From Ruminococcaceae bacterium UBA1417 (GTDB lineage Bacteria; Bacillota; Clostridia; Oscillospirales; Acutalibacteraceae), in assembly GCA_002305575.1 (NCBI GenBank), contig DBPP01000010.1, positions 17,467-38,523 of the forward strand: a stretch of DNA of 21,057 nt, written 5' to 3'. The position numbers and the translations under genes are program-made. This document shows, piece after piece, positions 13,850-21,057 of this stretch. The notes beneath the pieces were generated by a model. It did no database searches, was not told where the DNA came from, and was given only the letters and a program-made list of their open reading frames with translations. Each line of letters starts with the position of its first letter. The first letter of the stretch is position 1.

Positions 13850-15491
13850 TTGTTTTCCCCCTTTCTCCTTCTTCCTGCTTCATAATGGCGGCATAACGCA
13901 AAAGCTGTTTCAGAGAATGGACATTCAGTTTAGTGTAGATATTTCTGTTGTGAAAACGAATGGTAGATTCCTTCAAGCCTGTCAGCGCTACGATTTCTTT
14001 TACGGTTTTCCCGGCAATATACAGATCCAGGATTTCTTTTTCCCTTTCTGTCAAAAATTTGAGACCGTTTTTGAAATCCTCATAATCATAAGGATCCACC
14101 TCGTTCTTCCTGGAATATGCCAGCCTCTCGACCTGCTGCATAGTTTCGTCGTGTGCATTCCGGATTTGATCCAGCGAAGTCTGCATATCGGCTTTTTCTT
14201 TTCGCATCGTATCAAACGCCGCTTCATTGATGCGGTCCTGCTCGGCAAGAAAAGCGAACAGGTCGTCTATTTCTGAAATACCGGAATTTCTGTCATATTC
14301 TTTCTGTTTGAGCTGCTCCAAACTTTTTTTAATCGGCGACAGATACCTGCGTGTAAAGAAATAACTGCATCCAATCGTTGCTGTGAGAATAAGTAAAACG
14401 AGCAATATAATTCGTACTGTGTCATCTAAAACCCATCTGTCAAAATCTTGTTTGGGAACAAGAGCTGTTAAATAAAAAGTATCACTGTCTTTACATAGGT
14501 TTACTTGCTTTGTTACACCGATATAAGACGAAGTGTCTCCCTGGAATAAGGTCAGCCCGTTGCCGAACGAAGAAGAACGATACGCTTCGTTCGGCGGTAA
14601 ATAATATCCGTCCGTTATACCGCAGCTGAAACTGTCTGCATGATTTATAATGCCTTCGCTGCCTTTGTTAATCGTAAATACAGCGTGTTCCAGTTTGGAC
14701 GGCTGGCTGAATGTGTGCCTGAAATAACTCTCGCTGATCTCAAACCCGCACAGTCCGTATACCGTTCCGTCCCTGCCAATAATCGGGAGCGTCATTAGCA
14801 CGGCTCTTTCCGATGTTCCCGTAAGAGTAAATATATCGGAAAGGCGATATGCACTGGTTAGCGGCAATTTGGAATCGGCCGTTAACTGGGCGTAGTTTGG
14901 AAACAAATCTGTATTAAACTCCAACCGCCATTTTCTGTGGGGCATAACGCCGTGTTCTTTTCCGAGCTGTGTAAGCCCCCGATAAAGCAAAATACCGGTA
15001 TCCGAATAATCTAAAGAACTGCGCTGCAAATACAAGCCTGTGTGAGAGTTTGCAGCTTTATCTGCGTCCGTATTAACCGTTGCATTCAGAACAATAAAGG
15101 CGCCTGAACATTTAGCCTCAAGAAGCTTTTGCCTGAGTATATTGAAAGTTGCTTCCTGAACAGCGGCAATGTTTATCTCTGAATCATTGATGTCTGAAAA
15201 GCCGATATGATTTTCTGAAAGGTACTTTTCAATAGCATCGGCAATATCGACAGACAACTGAATGCTCATAACGGCCAATCCTTCAATATGGGATTCGATT
15301 TGCCTGTAAAATACATCCGCCTGAAAATCTAATGTTTCAAACGTTGTTTGCTCTGCGCCTGTAAATTGCCCTAATAACAGCAGTCCGGAAAACAGCAATG
15401 TCAGGACAAGCGCTACGAGGATAAACATATAGGCAAAGAGTTTTCGCTTCATGGATCGCTTTTTACTTGTAAAACCGGGCAACAATTTCAT
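13836..15491 (-). CDS. Membrane-anchored LuxR-type transcriptional regulator with extracellular sensor domain
   Basis: A 551-residue one-component sensor. A short cytoplasmic N-terminus is followed by a membrane helix (residues about 18-41), an extracytoplasmic region of about 310 residues that looks like a double-Cache ligand-binding domain (with PIIGRDGTVYGLCGFEISE), a second helix (about 360-379), a coiled-coil-like linker (about 415-465) and a LuxR/GerE helix-turn-helix (about 479-536: LTEREKEILDLYIAGKTVKE and STIRFHNRNIYTKLNVHSL). There is no kinase or receiver domain, so signal and DNA binding are in one chain that must act from the membrane. The start has TAAGGCGG seven bases upstream. 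It lies 12 bases after the solute-binding protein gene and overlaps the XRE gene, so all three form an operon. Base composition is lower than in the core genes. Confidence 0.88.
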   Translation of the reverse strand: MKLLPGFTSKKRSMKRKLFAYMFILVALVLTLLFSGLLLLGQFTGAEQTTFETLDFQADVFYRQIESHIEGLAVMSIQLSVDIADAIEKYLSENHIGFSDINDSEINIAAVQEATFNILRQKLLEAKCSGAFIVLNATVNTDADKAANSHTGLYLQRSSLDYSDTGILLYRGLTQLGKEHGVMPHRKWRLEFNTDLFPNYAQLTADSKLPLTSAYRLSDIFTLTGTSERAVLMTLPIIGRDGTVYGLCGFEISESYFRHTFSQPSKLEHAVFTINKGSEGIINHADSFSCGITDGYYLPPNEAYRSSSFGNGLTLFQGDTSSYIGVTKQVNLCKDSDTFYLTALVPKQDFDRWVLDDTVRIILLVLLILTATIGCSYFFTRRYLSPIKKSLEQLKQKEYDRNSGISEIDDLFAFLAEQDRINEAAFDTMRKEKADMQTSLDQIRNAHDETMQQVERLAYSRKNEVDPYDYEDFKNGLKFLTEREKEILDLYIAGKTVKEIVALTGLKESTIRFHNRNIYTKLNVHSLKQLLRYAAIMKQEEGERGKTNGIS

Positions 15492-15503
15492 ACCGTTACC
15501 GCC

Positions 15504-16832
15504 TTACTCTATCGAGCGAAACAATTCCCATGTTTCGGCTGCCAGCTTGGCGGCGTCTTCACCGTTTGCAAATCTTTCCGTAAGCTGGGGTTGCATCTCG
15601 CGCAGCCTGTCATACAAAGCGTAAATTTTTTCGTAATATCCGGCAAAAGACGGCTCTCTGATTGCGGTTGCCGTTTTGTTCACCTCAAAAAGCGTTGTAT
15701 AAAGATTTTCATATGCTTTGCTTTCAAAAGCGTAATCTTTGATTTTTTCAAAAGAGCCTTTGTTGACAGGCATGTATCCCGTAGAGGCTACAAATTCAAA
15801 ATTGCGCGCCTCTTCGGTGATATAGCGTGCAAATACAGCTGCAGCCTCTGCTTTCTGCTCGGTAGTCTTGTACGAACAAAGACCGACACCGGCAAGTGTT
15901 ACAAGCAGATCCGCGTCTTTTGTTTTCGGAAGCGGTACAACCTGCAAATTCATCGGTTCCGTTGTGTTATCGGGATAGGTAATGACATCGTTGTAATAAA
16001 GAATGGACGCACTCGAACCGATACCGGCAATCACCTCGCCTGTCATTACCATTGTGTTGGAATAAAGGTCGGAAACAACGATGTGCCCTTTGGAAATCGC
16101 CTGGGCAAATTCCATCCAAGATTCCTTGAAAACGGGATTATCAAAGTCGTACCAACCGTCCTCGGTATAAAAGTTTTCGGCGCCTTTTGAAAGTGCGTTC
16201 AGCTCAACGCAGCGAATGGGATAATCCAATGCGCAAAAAGGCTTACCGCCGGACCAGGTATAATACTTTTCCGCAACGGAAAAGAAGCCGTCCCAGGTGG
16301 AGAGATCGTCATAGGATACATCCATGTCCTTTGCAAAACGGTCAAACTGCGTGCCGGCGACATACAGAACATGAGTGGACTTAGAAACGGGGAATACCGC
16401 AAGGACATCTCCGATCTTGCCATCTTCCAAAAATTCCGGCACATAATTGTTTAATTCATCTTCGGTAAATAAGTCGTTCCAATTCAGTAAATTTGAAACG
16501 CCGAGTTCCTCTGCGTTGCTGCTGTGGCAAAAAAACAAATCCGGCATGGAGGGAACACCCGGAACTTCGTCTTGGGCGTCGAGCAGCTTCTGACCGATCT
16601 GGGAAGCGTTGGACATCAGGGTAACGTTGATGATGATGCCCTTCTCCGCTCCCACCGTTTTATTGAATTCCTCAATCAGCCGATTCATGGGAGAGTCGGC
16701 CTGCTCACCGTACACATGCCACATGGTCAGTGTAACCGGATTGTCAGGGTCCAGCTTTGGTTTGTCAGAACAGCCGGTGAAGGCAAAACATAACATCAGC
16801 CCGATTAAAAAGAAAGATAGCAGTTTTTTCAT
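15504..16832 (-). CDS. Extracellular solute-binding lipoprotein (sugar ABC type, family 1)
   Basis: A 442-residue periplasmic-type binding protein that is anchored outside the membrane. The signal peptide (MKKLLSFFLIGLMLCFAFTG) ends in a lipobox with lipidated cysteine C21; phenylalanine at -3 is a slight variant. The mature part begins after an acidic linker with VTLTMWHVYGEQADSPMNRL and continues with the family pattern (MPDLFFCHSSN, STWDGFFSVAEKYY, AGIGSSASILYY, FVASTGYMPVNKGSF). The ligand is probably a sugar or oligosaccharide, but this is family knowledge only. A good ribosome site GAGGAGG precedes the ATG. No permease or ATPase gene is adjacent. The next gene is the membrane LuxR-type sensor, so the protein may deliver its ligand to that sensor and not to a transporter. 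Confidence 0.92.
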   Translation of the reverse strand: MKKLLSFFLIGLMLCFAFTGCSDKPKLDPDNPVTLTMWHVYGEQADSPMNRLIEEFNKTVGAEKGIIINVTLMSNASQIGQKLLDAQDEVPGVPSMPDLFFCHSSNAEELGVSNLLNWNDLFTEDELNNYVPEFLEDGKIGDVLAVFPVSKSTHVLYVAGTQFDRFAKDMDVSYDDLSTWDGFFSVAEKYYTWSGGKPFCALDYPIRCVELNALSKGAENFYTEDGWYDFDNPVFKESWMEFAQAISKGHIVVSDLYSNTMVMTGEVIAGIGSSASILYYNDVITYPDNTTEPMNLQVVPLPKTKDADLLVTLAGVGLCSYKTTEQKAEAAAVFARYITEEARNFEFVASTGYMPVNKGSFEKIKDYAFESKAYENLYTTLFEVNKTATAIREPSFAGYYEKIYALYDRLREMQPQLTERFANGEDAAKLAAETWELFRSIE

Positions 16833-16912
16833 AAGGACCTCCTCGGTGGGGATGCCACCACAGACTACCTATCTGTTTTCCTATCAAAACCGCCCGTAAA
16901 AAGACTGAAAAC

Positions 16913-16940
16913 ATCATATTCTTTTAATCTGACCTATCAA
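16913..16940 (-). promoter_or_regulatory. Proximal promoter for the solute-binding protein operon
   Basis: Minus strand TTGATA (complement of 16935-16940), 16-base spacer and TATGAT (complement of 16913-16918), about 80 bases before the ATG. A GATAGG box overlaps the -35, and two more lie downstream, which suggests a regulator site. Confidence 0.6.
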
Positions 16941-17137
16941 TTCGGGGGTTTTTGACGGGGACAGAACAGGAAAGCGTCTGTATACTTTTATTCGCAAGAG
17001 AGTTTTAAGGAGGGTATAAAGTCTTGCTGTTACCTATAAATCGGTGAGGGTACCCCTATTTGCAGGAAACACATCTGCAGAAAGAACTCTGTCTGCGCAC
17101 CAACGAAGTGCAGAGTTCCGCCCCACCTATTATATAA

Positions 17138-17166
17138 ATTATATCACGAATAGTTGACTTAATCAA
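17138..17166 (-). promoter_or_regulatory. Distal strong promoter reading toward the solute-binding protein operon
   Basis: Minus strand TTGATT (complement of 17161-17166), 17-base spacer and perfect TATAAT (complement of 17138-17143). It would give a leader of nearly 300 bases that contains the 17084-17118 hairpin. Confidence 0.7.
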
Positions 17167-17234
17167 TATAAAATGATGATTCCCTATTAAAAACCGTAAC
17201 TCAACTTTTTATCTGAAAGGGGGGCGAAACACAA

Positions 17235-17603
17235 ATGGGGGGAAAAAAGACGGCTACATATAAAATCACTCCGGATACCGGCGGTAACCGTTATCGTTTT
17301 TACTGTGACGTTTCGGGAGCACTGGTGTGTATCACATCACCGTATCACGCGGATACACCCGAAGAGGAGCTGATGCTTGCGTGGGAAAAGGAAGGCAGGC
17401 AGCATTTTAACCAATGCCGGAAATGCGGCAGATTTATTATCGACGCGGTATATAATCCGGTGGTGTTTGAATGTACCGACTGCGCTCCCTTTGAGTATGA
17501 AACAAGATACTGCAAATCATGCGGCGCAAAAATCGACGTAGAGGAAGAGGAACGGTTCTGTCCCGTATGCAAACAAAAATTACATTATGAAGGGAGTGGA
17601 TAG
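17235..17603 (+). CDS. Small double zinc-ribbon protein
   Basis: A 122-residue soluble protein of unknown function. The N-terminal half (YKITPDTGGNRYRFYCDVSG) looks like a small beta domain. The C-terminal half has four CxxC knuckles: CRKC and CTDC form one possible zinc site, CKSC and CPVC a second, each in a ribbon-like setting. The start ATG follows GAAAGGGGG at a good distance. It is two bases ahead of a second zinc-ribbon gene, so the pair is certainly cotranscribed and probably coupled. There are no membrane segments or enzymatic motifs. Such proteins often act as adaptors or DNA/RNA contacts; here the link to the downstream SPFH protein with zinc ribbons is suggestive only. Confidence 0.85.
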   Translation: MGGKKTATYKITPDTGGNRYRFYCDVSGALVCITSPYHADTPEEELMLAWEKEGRQHFNQCRKCGRFIIDAVYNPVVFECTDCAPFEYETRYCKSCGAKIDVEEEERFCPVCKQKLHYEGSG

Positions 17604-17605
17604 CT

Positions 17606-17881
17606 GTGGCAGCGAAAGCGGAAATGAACTGGCTGGAGCAATGCGGCTTCGGCCCGAAGGTAATGAAACGCATAAAGGTCTGCCCCCACTGCGGCACGGT
17701 AGTGGACAGTGAGCAGAGCGTATGTCCCGACTGCGGTATGCGGCTTCTGACAAAAACTCTGTATGACTGTTACCGTGAACGACATCTCTGTTGTGACCGC
17801 TGCGGTACGGTGCTTGCCGCCGACGCAAGATTCTGCCCCCACTGCGGGCAGCCGCTATATCTGAAAATTTCCGCTGACTGA
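17606..17881 (+). CDS. Second small double zinc-ribbon protein
   Basis: A 91-residue protein with a short N-terminal helix (NWLEQCGFGPKVMKRIK) and two zinc ribbons, CPHC-x11-CPDC and CDRC-x11-CPHC, in the manner of DZANK-type ribbons. The start is GTG at 17606, two bases after the stop of the previous gene, with AGGGAGTGG as ribosome site. There is no enzymatic domain. It is not a simple duplicate of the previous gene, because the spacing between ribbons and the N-terminus differ. Function unknown; the neighbourhood points to a common process with the SPFH/zinc-ribbon protein downstream. Confidence 0.83.
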   Translation: MAAKAEMNWLEQCGFGPKVMKRIKVCPHCGTVVDSEQSVCPDCGMRLLTKTLYDCYRERHLCCDRCGTVLAADARFCPHCGQPLYLKISAD

Positions 17882-18216
17882 GATAGACGGCAATCCGATT
17901 TGGAGAAAGTAGTTATTCTGTCAGTTGTAAGATCTGCGACAGAACAGATAACAAAAGCTACGGTATTTGCCGAAAGTCGCGGATGAAAACATAATAAAAA
18001 TTATTTGTGAAAACGATAACTGCCGCAAGGAGAAAGGAAAAATGATAAAGACTCTCCTGCTGCACACACAATGATATATCAATCCCTAATTCAAAAAAGG
18101 AAGTCAGCAATGGAATATTAATGATAATTACATCACCTGCTGATTTGAAAATACAGAAGCCAAAGCAGCTGATATATGTCACGAACATAGTCATGAAAAT
18201 GAAAGTTGGTGAAAAA
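17882..18216 (+). other. Leader region before the tandem-domain lipoprotein gene
   Basis: 335 bases with no supported gene. Two minute frames have good ribosome sites: a 10-codon frame at 18042-18074 after AAGGAGAAAGGA, and a three-codon frame at 18110-18121 after AAAAGGAAG, whose TAA overlaps the ATG at 18121 (TAATG). The frame from 18121 leads in phase into the lipoprotein gene and would add 32 residues. No terminator or clear promoter was identified. Confidence 0.4.
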
Positions 18217-19596
18217 ATGAAAGCGCGTAACAGTTGGCCTTTTCTGGCCGTTTGGTTGCTCTGCTTTGCATTGTTGGCAGGATGTGCATTAAAGCCTGAT
18301 CCAAATGTTGATCTGCCAAAAGTTTCAGATGCGGAATCAGATGATATGAAAGAGGAAGATTCGGAACTTACTGTGTTAAGAAAAAATATTTTAGACAGCG
18401 AAAGTAATATTGGCGTTGCTTTTATCGGCTATGTAGACAGCGAGAGTACAGAAGCGGATCTGTATACTTATCTTGCAGCCAGCGAAACTGGTCAAAAGTA
18501 TCCCTGTCTCTCAGAAGCGCCTCTTGTTATGGTGGAAGGACAGGAACTATACGCCATTGTACCGCCTAATGAAGAATGGACGGTAACGGTGTATCCTTCC
18601 ATGATCACTGACGACGGCACCTATGAGGATGTTTTGAACGCTCCAATTTATACAGGAGATCCCGGCGAGGTTCTTTTAGTGCGATGTAATCTCAGCGAGA
18701 TATATTCCAATGTCTTGATCGTCTCCACCGACGGTGTCGCAGCCATTTCGTTCCGTCCGTCCCTCTCTATGGAAGATGGTCACCTGGTGGCGATCGCAGG
18801 AGTATATGATTTTTCGGTGTATGAGGAAGGAGGCTCCATTATAGAGTCAGATGACGAAATGCTGGAAAATCCCGGTCTTAAAGCGCTGCGGGAGGAAATC
18901 CTGCAAAACGGCACTTTCGGGGCAGCCTTTATCGGATATGTAGGCTATGACAGCACCGGGGCGGACCTTTACGATTATCTGGAATACAGCGCCACCGGGC
19001 AGACATACCCCTTCCTTTCCGATGCAACCCTTTGCATGGCCGAAGGGCAGGAGCTTTATGTCATCGTTCCCCAGGCAGGGGAACAGGTGAAGATCTATTC
19101 TTCCACGATAAATGAAAATGGCGAGTATGTCGATGATGTGAGCGACCCGCTGCTCGAAGGGGGTCCCGGCGAGATTGTCCTCCTGCGCTGCAATGTCAGC
19201 GAGATCTACTCCGATGTGCGGGTGGTGATCGTAGACGGTTTCGGCGCCCATGAATTCCGACCCTTTATTTCGGGGAGGGACGGCAAGATCGTAGAGTGCG
19301 TCGGGCTGTATGGCTTCTCGGTCTATGAACCATACGATCCCGGTGAATATGGCTTCGAGGAGGAGATGGATTACCTCTGCACATTTGATGAGGTCAAAGA
19401 AGCGATGAAGCGAGGCATGCGCGTCCTCTACACCGGGCAAACGGTCGACATTGACGGCAACACCTGCAAACTCTTTTCCGTGGGAACAGACCACGAGGAG
19501 CAGTTTGTCGACGAATTCCACTACGCTGTCTGCGGTGACCTCGTCTATTCCTACGATGTCGTAAATGATATATGGACACCGCTTGGAATGGGATAA
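18217..19596 (+). CDS. Lipoprotein with two tandem copies of an unrecognised domain
   Basis: A 459-residue secreted lipoprotein. The signal peptide MKARNSWPFLAVWLLCFALL is followed by AGC with lipidated C23. A short acidic linker leads to repeat 1 (codons 18367-18825) and repeat 2 (18877-19329), each of about 150 residues, sharing AFIGYV, ADLY-YL, the block EGQELY-IVP, the block RCN-SEIYS-V and a closing FSVYE. After repeat 2 comes an acidic stretch and a C-terminal domain of about 80 residues. No known family is recognised. The start at 18217 is chosen because it places the lipobox normally; the ribosome site (GGTG) is weak, and a start at 18121 coupled to a tiny upstream frame remains possible. 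The first half is visibly more AT-rich than the second. A SPFH gene follows 100 bases later. Confidence 0.82.
   Translation: MKARNSWPFLAVWLLCFALLAGCALKPDPNVDLPKVSDAESDDMKEEDSELTVLRKNILDSESNIGVAFIGYVDSESTEADLYTYLAASETGQKYPCLSEAPLVMVEGQELYAIVPPNEEWTVTVYPSMITDDGTYEDVLNAPIYTGDPGEVLLVRCNLSEIYSNVLIVSTDGVAAISFRPSLSMEDGHLVAIAGVYDFSVYEEGGSIIESDDEMLENPGLKALREEILQNGTFGAAFIGYVGYDSTGADLYDYLEYSATGQTYPFLSDATLCMAEGQELYVIVPQAGEQVKIYSSTINENGEYVDDVSDPLLEGGPGEIVLLRCNVSEIYSDVRVVIVDGFGAHEFRPFISGRDGKIVECVGLYGFSVYEPYDPGEYGFEEEMDYLCTFDEVKEAMKRGMRVLYTGQTVDIDGNTCKLFSVGTDHEEQFVDEFHYAVCGDLVYSYDVVNDIWTPLGMG
18367..18825 (+). repeat. Internal protein repeat 1
   Basis: First copy of the duplicated domain, from LTVLRKNIL to YDFSVYE; codon choice AT-rich (TTA, AAA, AGT are frequent). 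Confidence 0.85.
18877..19329 (+). repeat. Internal protein repeat 2
   Basis: Second copy, from LKALREEIL to YGFSVYE; same order of motifs as repeat 1 but with GC-richer codons. Confidence 0.85.
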
Positions 19597-19696
19597 GTCA
19601 AAACAGAAAAGCAGCGAAAACAAACCGCAGGTTGCCGGCACGAGCCGGTAAAGAAACAACTTAATTATTCTTAATGATAAGAAAGGAGTCATGATC

Positions 19697-21057
19697 ATGG
19701 GACTTATTAAAGCAGGTATCGGTGCACTGGGAGGAACGCTTGCCGATCAATGGAAAGAATTTTTCTACTGTGAGTCTTTGCCCAAGGAGGTGCTCGTCAC
19801 CAAAGGACAAAAGCGTGTCAGCGGTCGCTCCTCCAACACAAAAGGAAACGACAACATTATCTCCAATGGTTCCGGCATAGCTGTTGCCGATGGTCAGTGC
19901 ATGATTATCGTGGAACAGGGCAAAATCGTGGAAGTCTGCGCCGAACCCGGTGAATTTACATATGACACCTCTACAGAGCCGTCTATTTTTGCCGGCAGTC
20001 TCGGCGAGAGCATCAAGGAAACCTTTAAGACCATCGGCAAACGCTTCACTTACGGCGGTGATACCGGCAAGGATCAGCGCGTTTACTATTTCAACACCAA
20101 AGAGCTGATCGATAACAAATTCGGCACGCCGAACCCCATCCCCTTCCGTGTGGTGGATTCAAAGATCGGGCTGGATCTGGATGTGTCGGTGCGCTGTTCC
20201 GGCGTGTATTCGTATAAGATTGCAGATCCGTTGCTGTTCTATACCAATGTCTGCGGCAATGTGGAGCAGGAATATACCCGTGACGAGTTGGACGGTCAAC
20301 TGAAAACAGAGTTTATCAGCGCTTTGCAGCCGGCTTTTGGACGCCTGTCAGATCTGGAGCTTCGCCCCAATCAGATTGTGTCACATAACACCGACCTTGA
20401 AAATGCCATGAACACGGCGCTTTCGGAAAAATGGGGTGCACTTCGCGGCCTTAAAGTCGTCAGCATTGCATTAGGTTCCGTCACATTGCCGGAGGAAGAT
20501 GCCGAACTGATCAAGCAGGCTCAGCGCACGGCAATCATGCGCGACCCGACGATGGCGGCGGCTACTCTTGTGGGCGCACAGGCGGATGCGATGAAGGCGG
20601 CAGCTTCTAACGAAGCAGGCGCTATGACCGGATTTATGGGAATGGGAATGGCAATGAATGCAGGTGGCGGCATGAATGCACAAAACCTGTTCGCCATGGG
20701 TCAGCAGCAACAGCCGCAGCCTGCCGTGCAGCAGCCGCAGAACGGCAGCGGCATGGAACAATGGAAATGCGCCTGCGGTAATATGGTCTCCGGCAAGTTC
20801 TGCCCCAACTGCGGTTCCAAAAAGCCCGAGCCTCAGCCTACGGCAGGGAGTTGGAAATGTAAGTGCGGCGCTACGGCTACCGGCAAGTTCTGTCCTGAAT
20901 GCGGTTCTCCCAAGCCGGTGGATACGGATGGCTGGACCTGTTCCTGTGGGGCGGTGAACAAGGGAAAATTCTGTCAGAACTGTGGTGCGAAAAAACCGGA
21001 AGGAGCACCGTTATACCGCTGTGACAAGTGCGGATGGCAGCCGGAGGATCCGAAGAA
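19697..21057 (+). CDS. SPFH/band-7 protein with C-terminal zinc ribbons (3' end missing)
   Basis: Open to the right edge, so the end is not seen; 453 residues visible. The N-terminus MGLIKAGIGALGGTLADQWK is typical of the YdjI-like SPFH proteins (sometimes labelled virion core protein), which assemble at the membrane and in Bacillus are encoded beside a PspA homologue. The SPFH core runs to about residue 290 (GIAVADGQCMIIVEQGKIVE; then DVSVRCSGVYSYKI; QRTAIMRDP near the end). A methionine/glycine-rich and glutamine-rich linker follows. Zinc ribbons then start at about residues 356, 386 and 413 (each WxCxCG...GKFCxxCG), with a fourth CDKCG beginning near 440. ATG at 19697 is preferred over 19691 because AAAGGAG (19682-19688) is eight bases away. 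It lies 100 bases after the lipoprotein gene. Confidence 0.9.
   Translation, partial: MGLIKAGIGALGGTLADQWKEFFYCESLPKEVLVTKGQKRVSGRSSNTKGNDNIISNGSGIAVADGQCMIIVEQGKIVEVCAEPGEFTYDTSTEPSIFAGSLGESIKETFKTIGKRFTYGGDTGKDQRVYYFNTKELIDNKFGTPNPIPFRVVDSKIGLDLDVSVRCSGVYSYKIADPLLFYTNVCGNVEQEYTRDELDGQLKTEFISALQPAFGRLSDLELRPNQIVSHNTDLENAMNTALSEKWGALRGLKVVSIALGSVTLPEEDAELIKQAQRTAIMRDPTMAAATLVGAQADAMKAAASNEAGAMTGFMGMGMAMNAGGGMNAQNLFAMGQQQQPQPAVQQPQNGSGMEQWKCACGNMVSGKFCPNCGSKKPEPQPTAGSWKCKCGATATGKFCPECGSPKPVDTDGWTCSCGAVNKGKFCQNCGAKKPEGAPLYRCDKCGWQPEDPK

Larger units (their letters stand above)
16833..17234. other. Intergenic region between divergent units, with promoters, repeats and a hairpin
   Basis: 402 bases without a gene. 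It contains two minus-strand promoters (listed separately), three CCTATC boxes (16868-16873, 16880-16885, 16933-16938; GATAGG on the minus strand) that could be an operator, and a hairpin with arms GAACTCTG (17084-17091) and CAGAGTTC (17111-17118). An AAGGAGG-like sequence near 17009 is followed only by a very short frame. No convincing plus-strand promoter for the zinc-ribbon genes was found, apart from AT-rich sequence near 17130-17200. Confidence 0.55.

Noticed and set aside
17130..17234. Plus-strand promoter for the zinc-ribbon genes at TTGACT (17155)
   Set aside because: No acceptable -10 lies 16-18 bases downstream; the same AT-rich sequence makes a far better promoter on the minus strand.
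18847..19698. Minus-strand frame of 283 codons opposite the lipoprotein gene
   Set aside because: The plus strand has a signal peptide and two internal repeats; the antisense frame has neither and no start signals.
12904..21057. Second copy of the ssrA 3' end as right attachment site
   Set aside because: No repeat of the tmRNA end was found by eye; the closest short match (GATTCCC near 17178) is too short.

Overview
The window looks like the chromosome of a Clostridia-type Bacillota, probably a strict anaerobe of the gut Oscillospirales kind. The evidence is a split (two-subunit) transketolase, a flavin reductase fused to a rubredoxin, the Firmicutes order SRP RNA - dnaX - ybaB - recR, and a moderately GC-rich core with strong AGGAGG-type ribosome binding sites. 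Genus cannot be set from the sequence alone.

Core region (1-12903). It opens inside glyA and continues with rarA, a high-molecular-weight rubredoxin and a GT4 glycosyltransferase, all on the plus strand. A shared palindromic terminator separates these from a convergent DUF3892 gene. The two transketolase subunits follow behind a good promoter. Next are a small four-helix membrane protein and a convergent GNAT acetyltransferase. From about 8089 to 8870 there is no intact gene, but the broken frames can be read as a sugar ABC transporter permease with at least two frameshifts. A strong promoter then drives the SRP RNA (not an ORF), followed by dnaX, ybaB/ebfC and recR (replication and repair). 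smpB and the tmRNA gene ssrA follow and together form the ribosome rescue system.

Accessory region (12904 to the end). Immediately after the tmRNA 3' end the character changes: base composition falls and mobile-element and regulatory genes appear. There is a TnpV-type gene broken by one in-frame TGA, flanked by two look-alike terminator hairpins. A minus-strand operon runs from a lipoprotein solute-binding protein to a membrane-anchored LuxR-type regulator and an XRE regulator, with no transporter permease nearby. On the plus strand are two small double-zinc-ribbon proteins, a lipoprotein made of two tandem copies of an unrecognised domain of about 150 residues, and a SPFH-domain protein ending in several zinc ribbons, cut by the right edge.

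The parts most worth attention are the permease-less binding protein/membrane LuxR/XRE module, the zinc-ribbon/SPFH/duplicated-lipoprotein neighbourhood, and the XRE gene whose C-terminus is encoded by a terminator hairpin next to the broken TnpV gene. I see no CRISPR array, tRNA gene, rRNA or complete insertion sequence.
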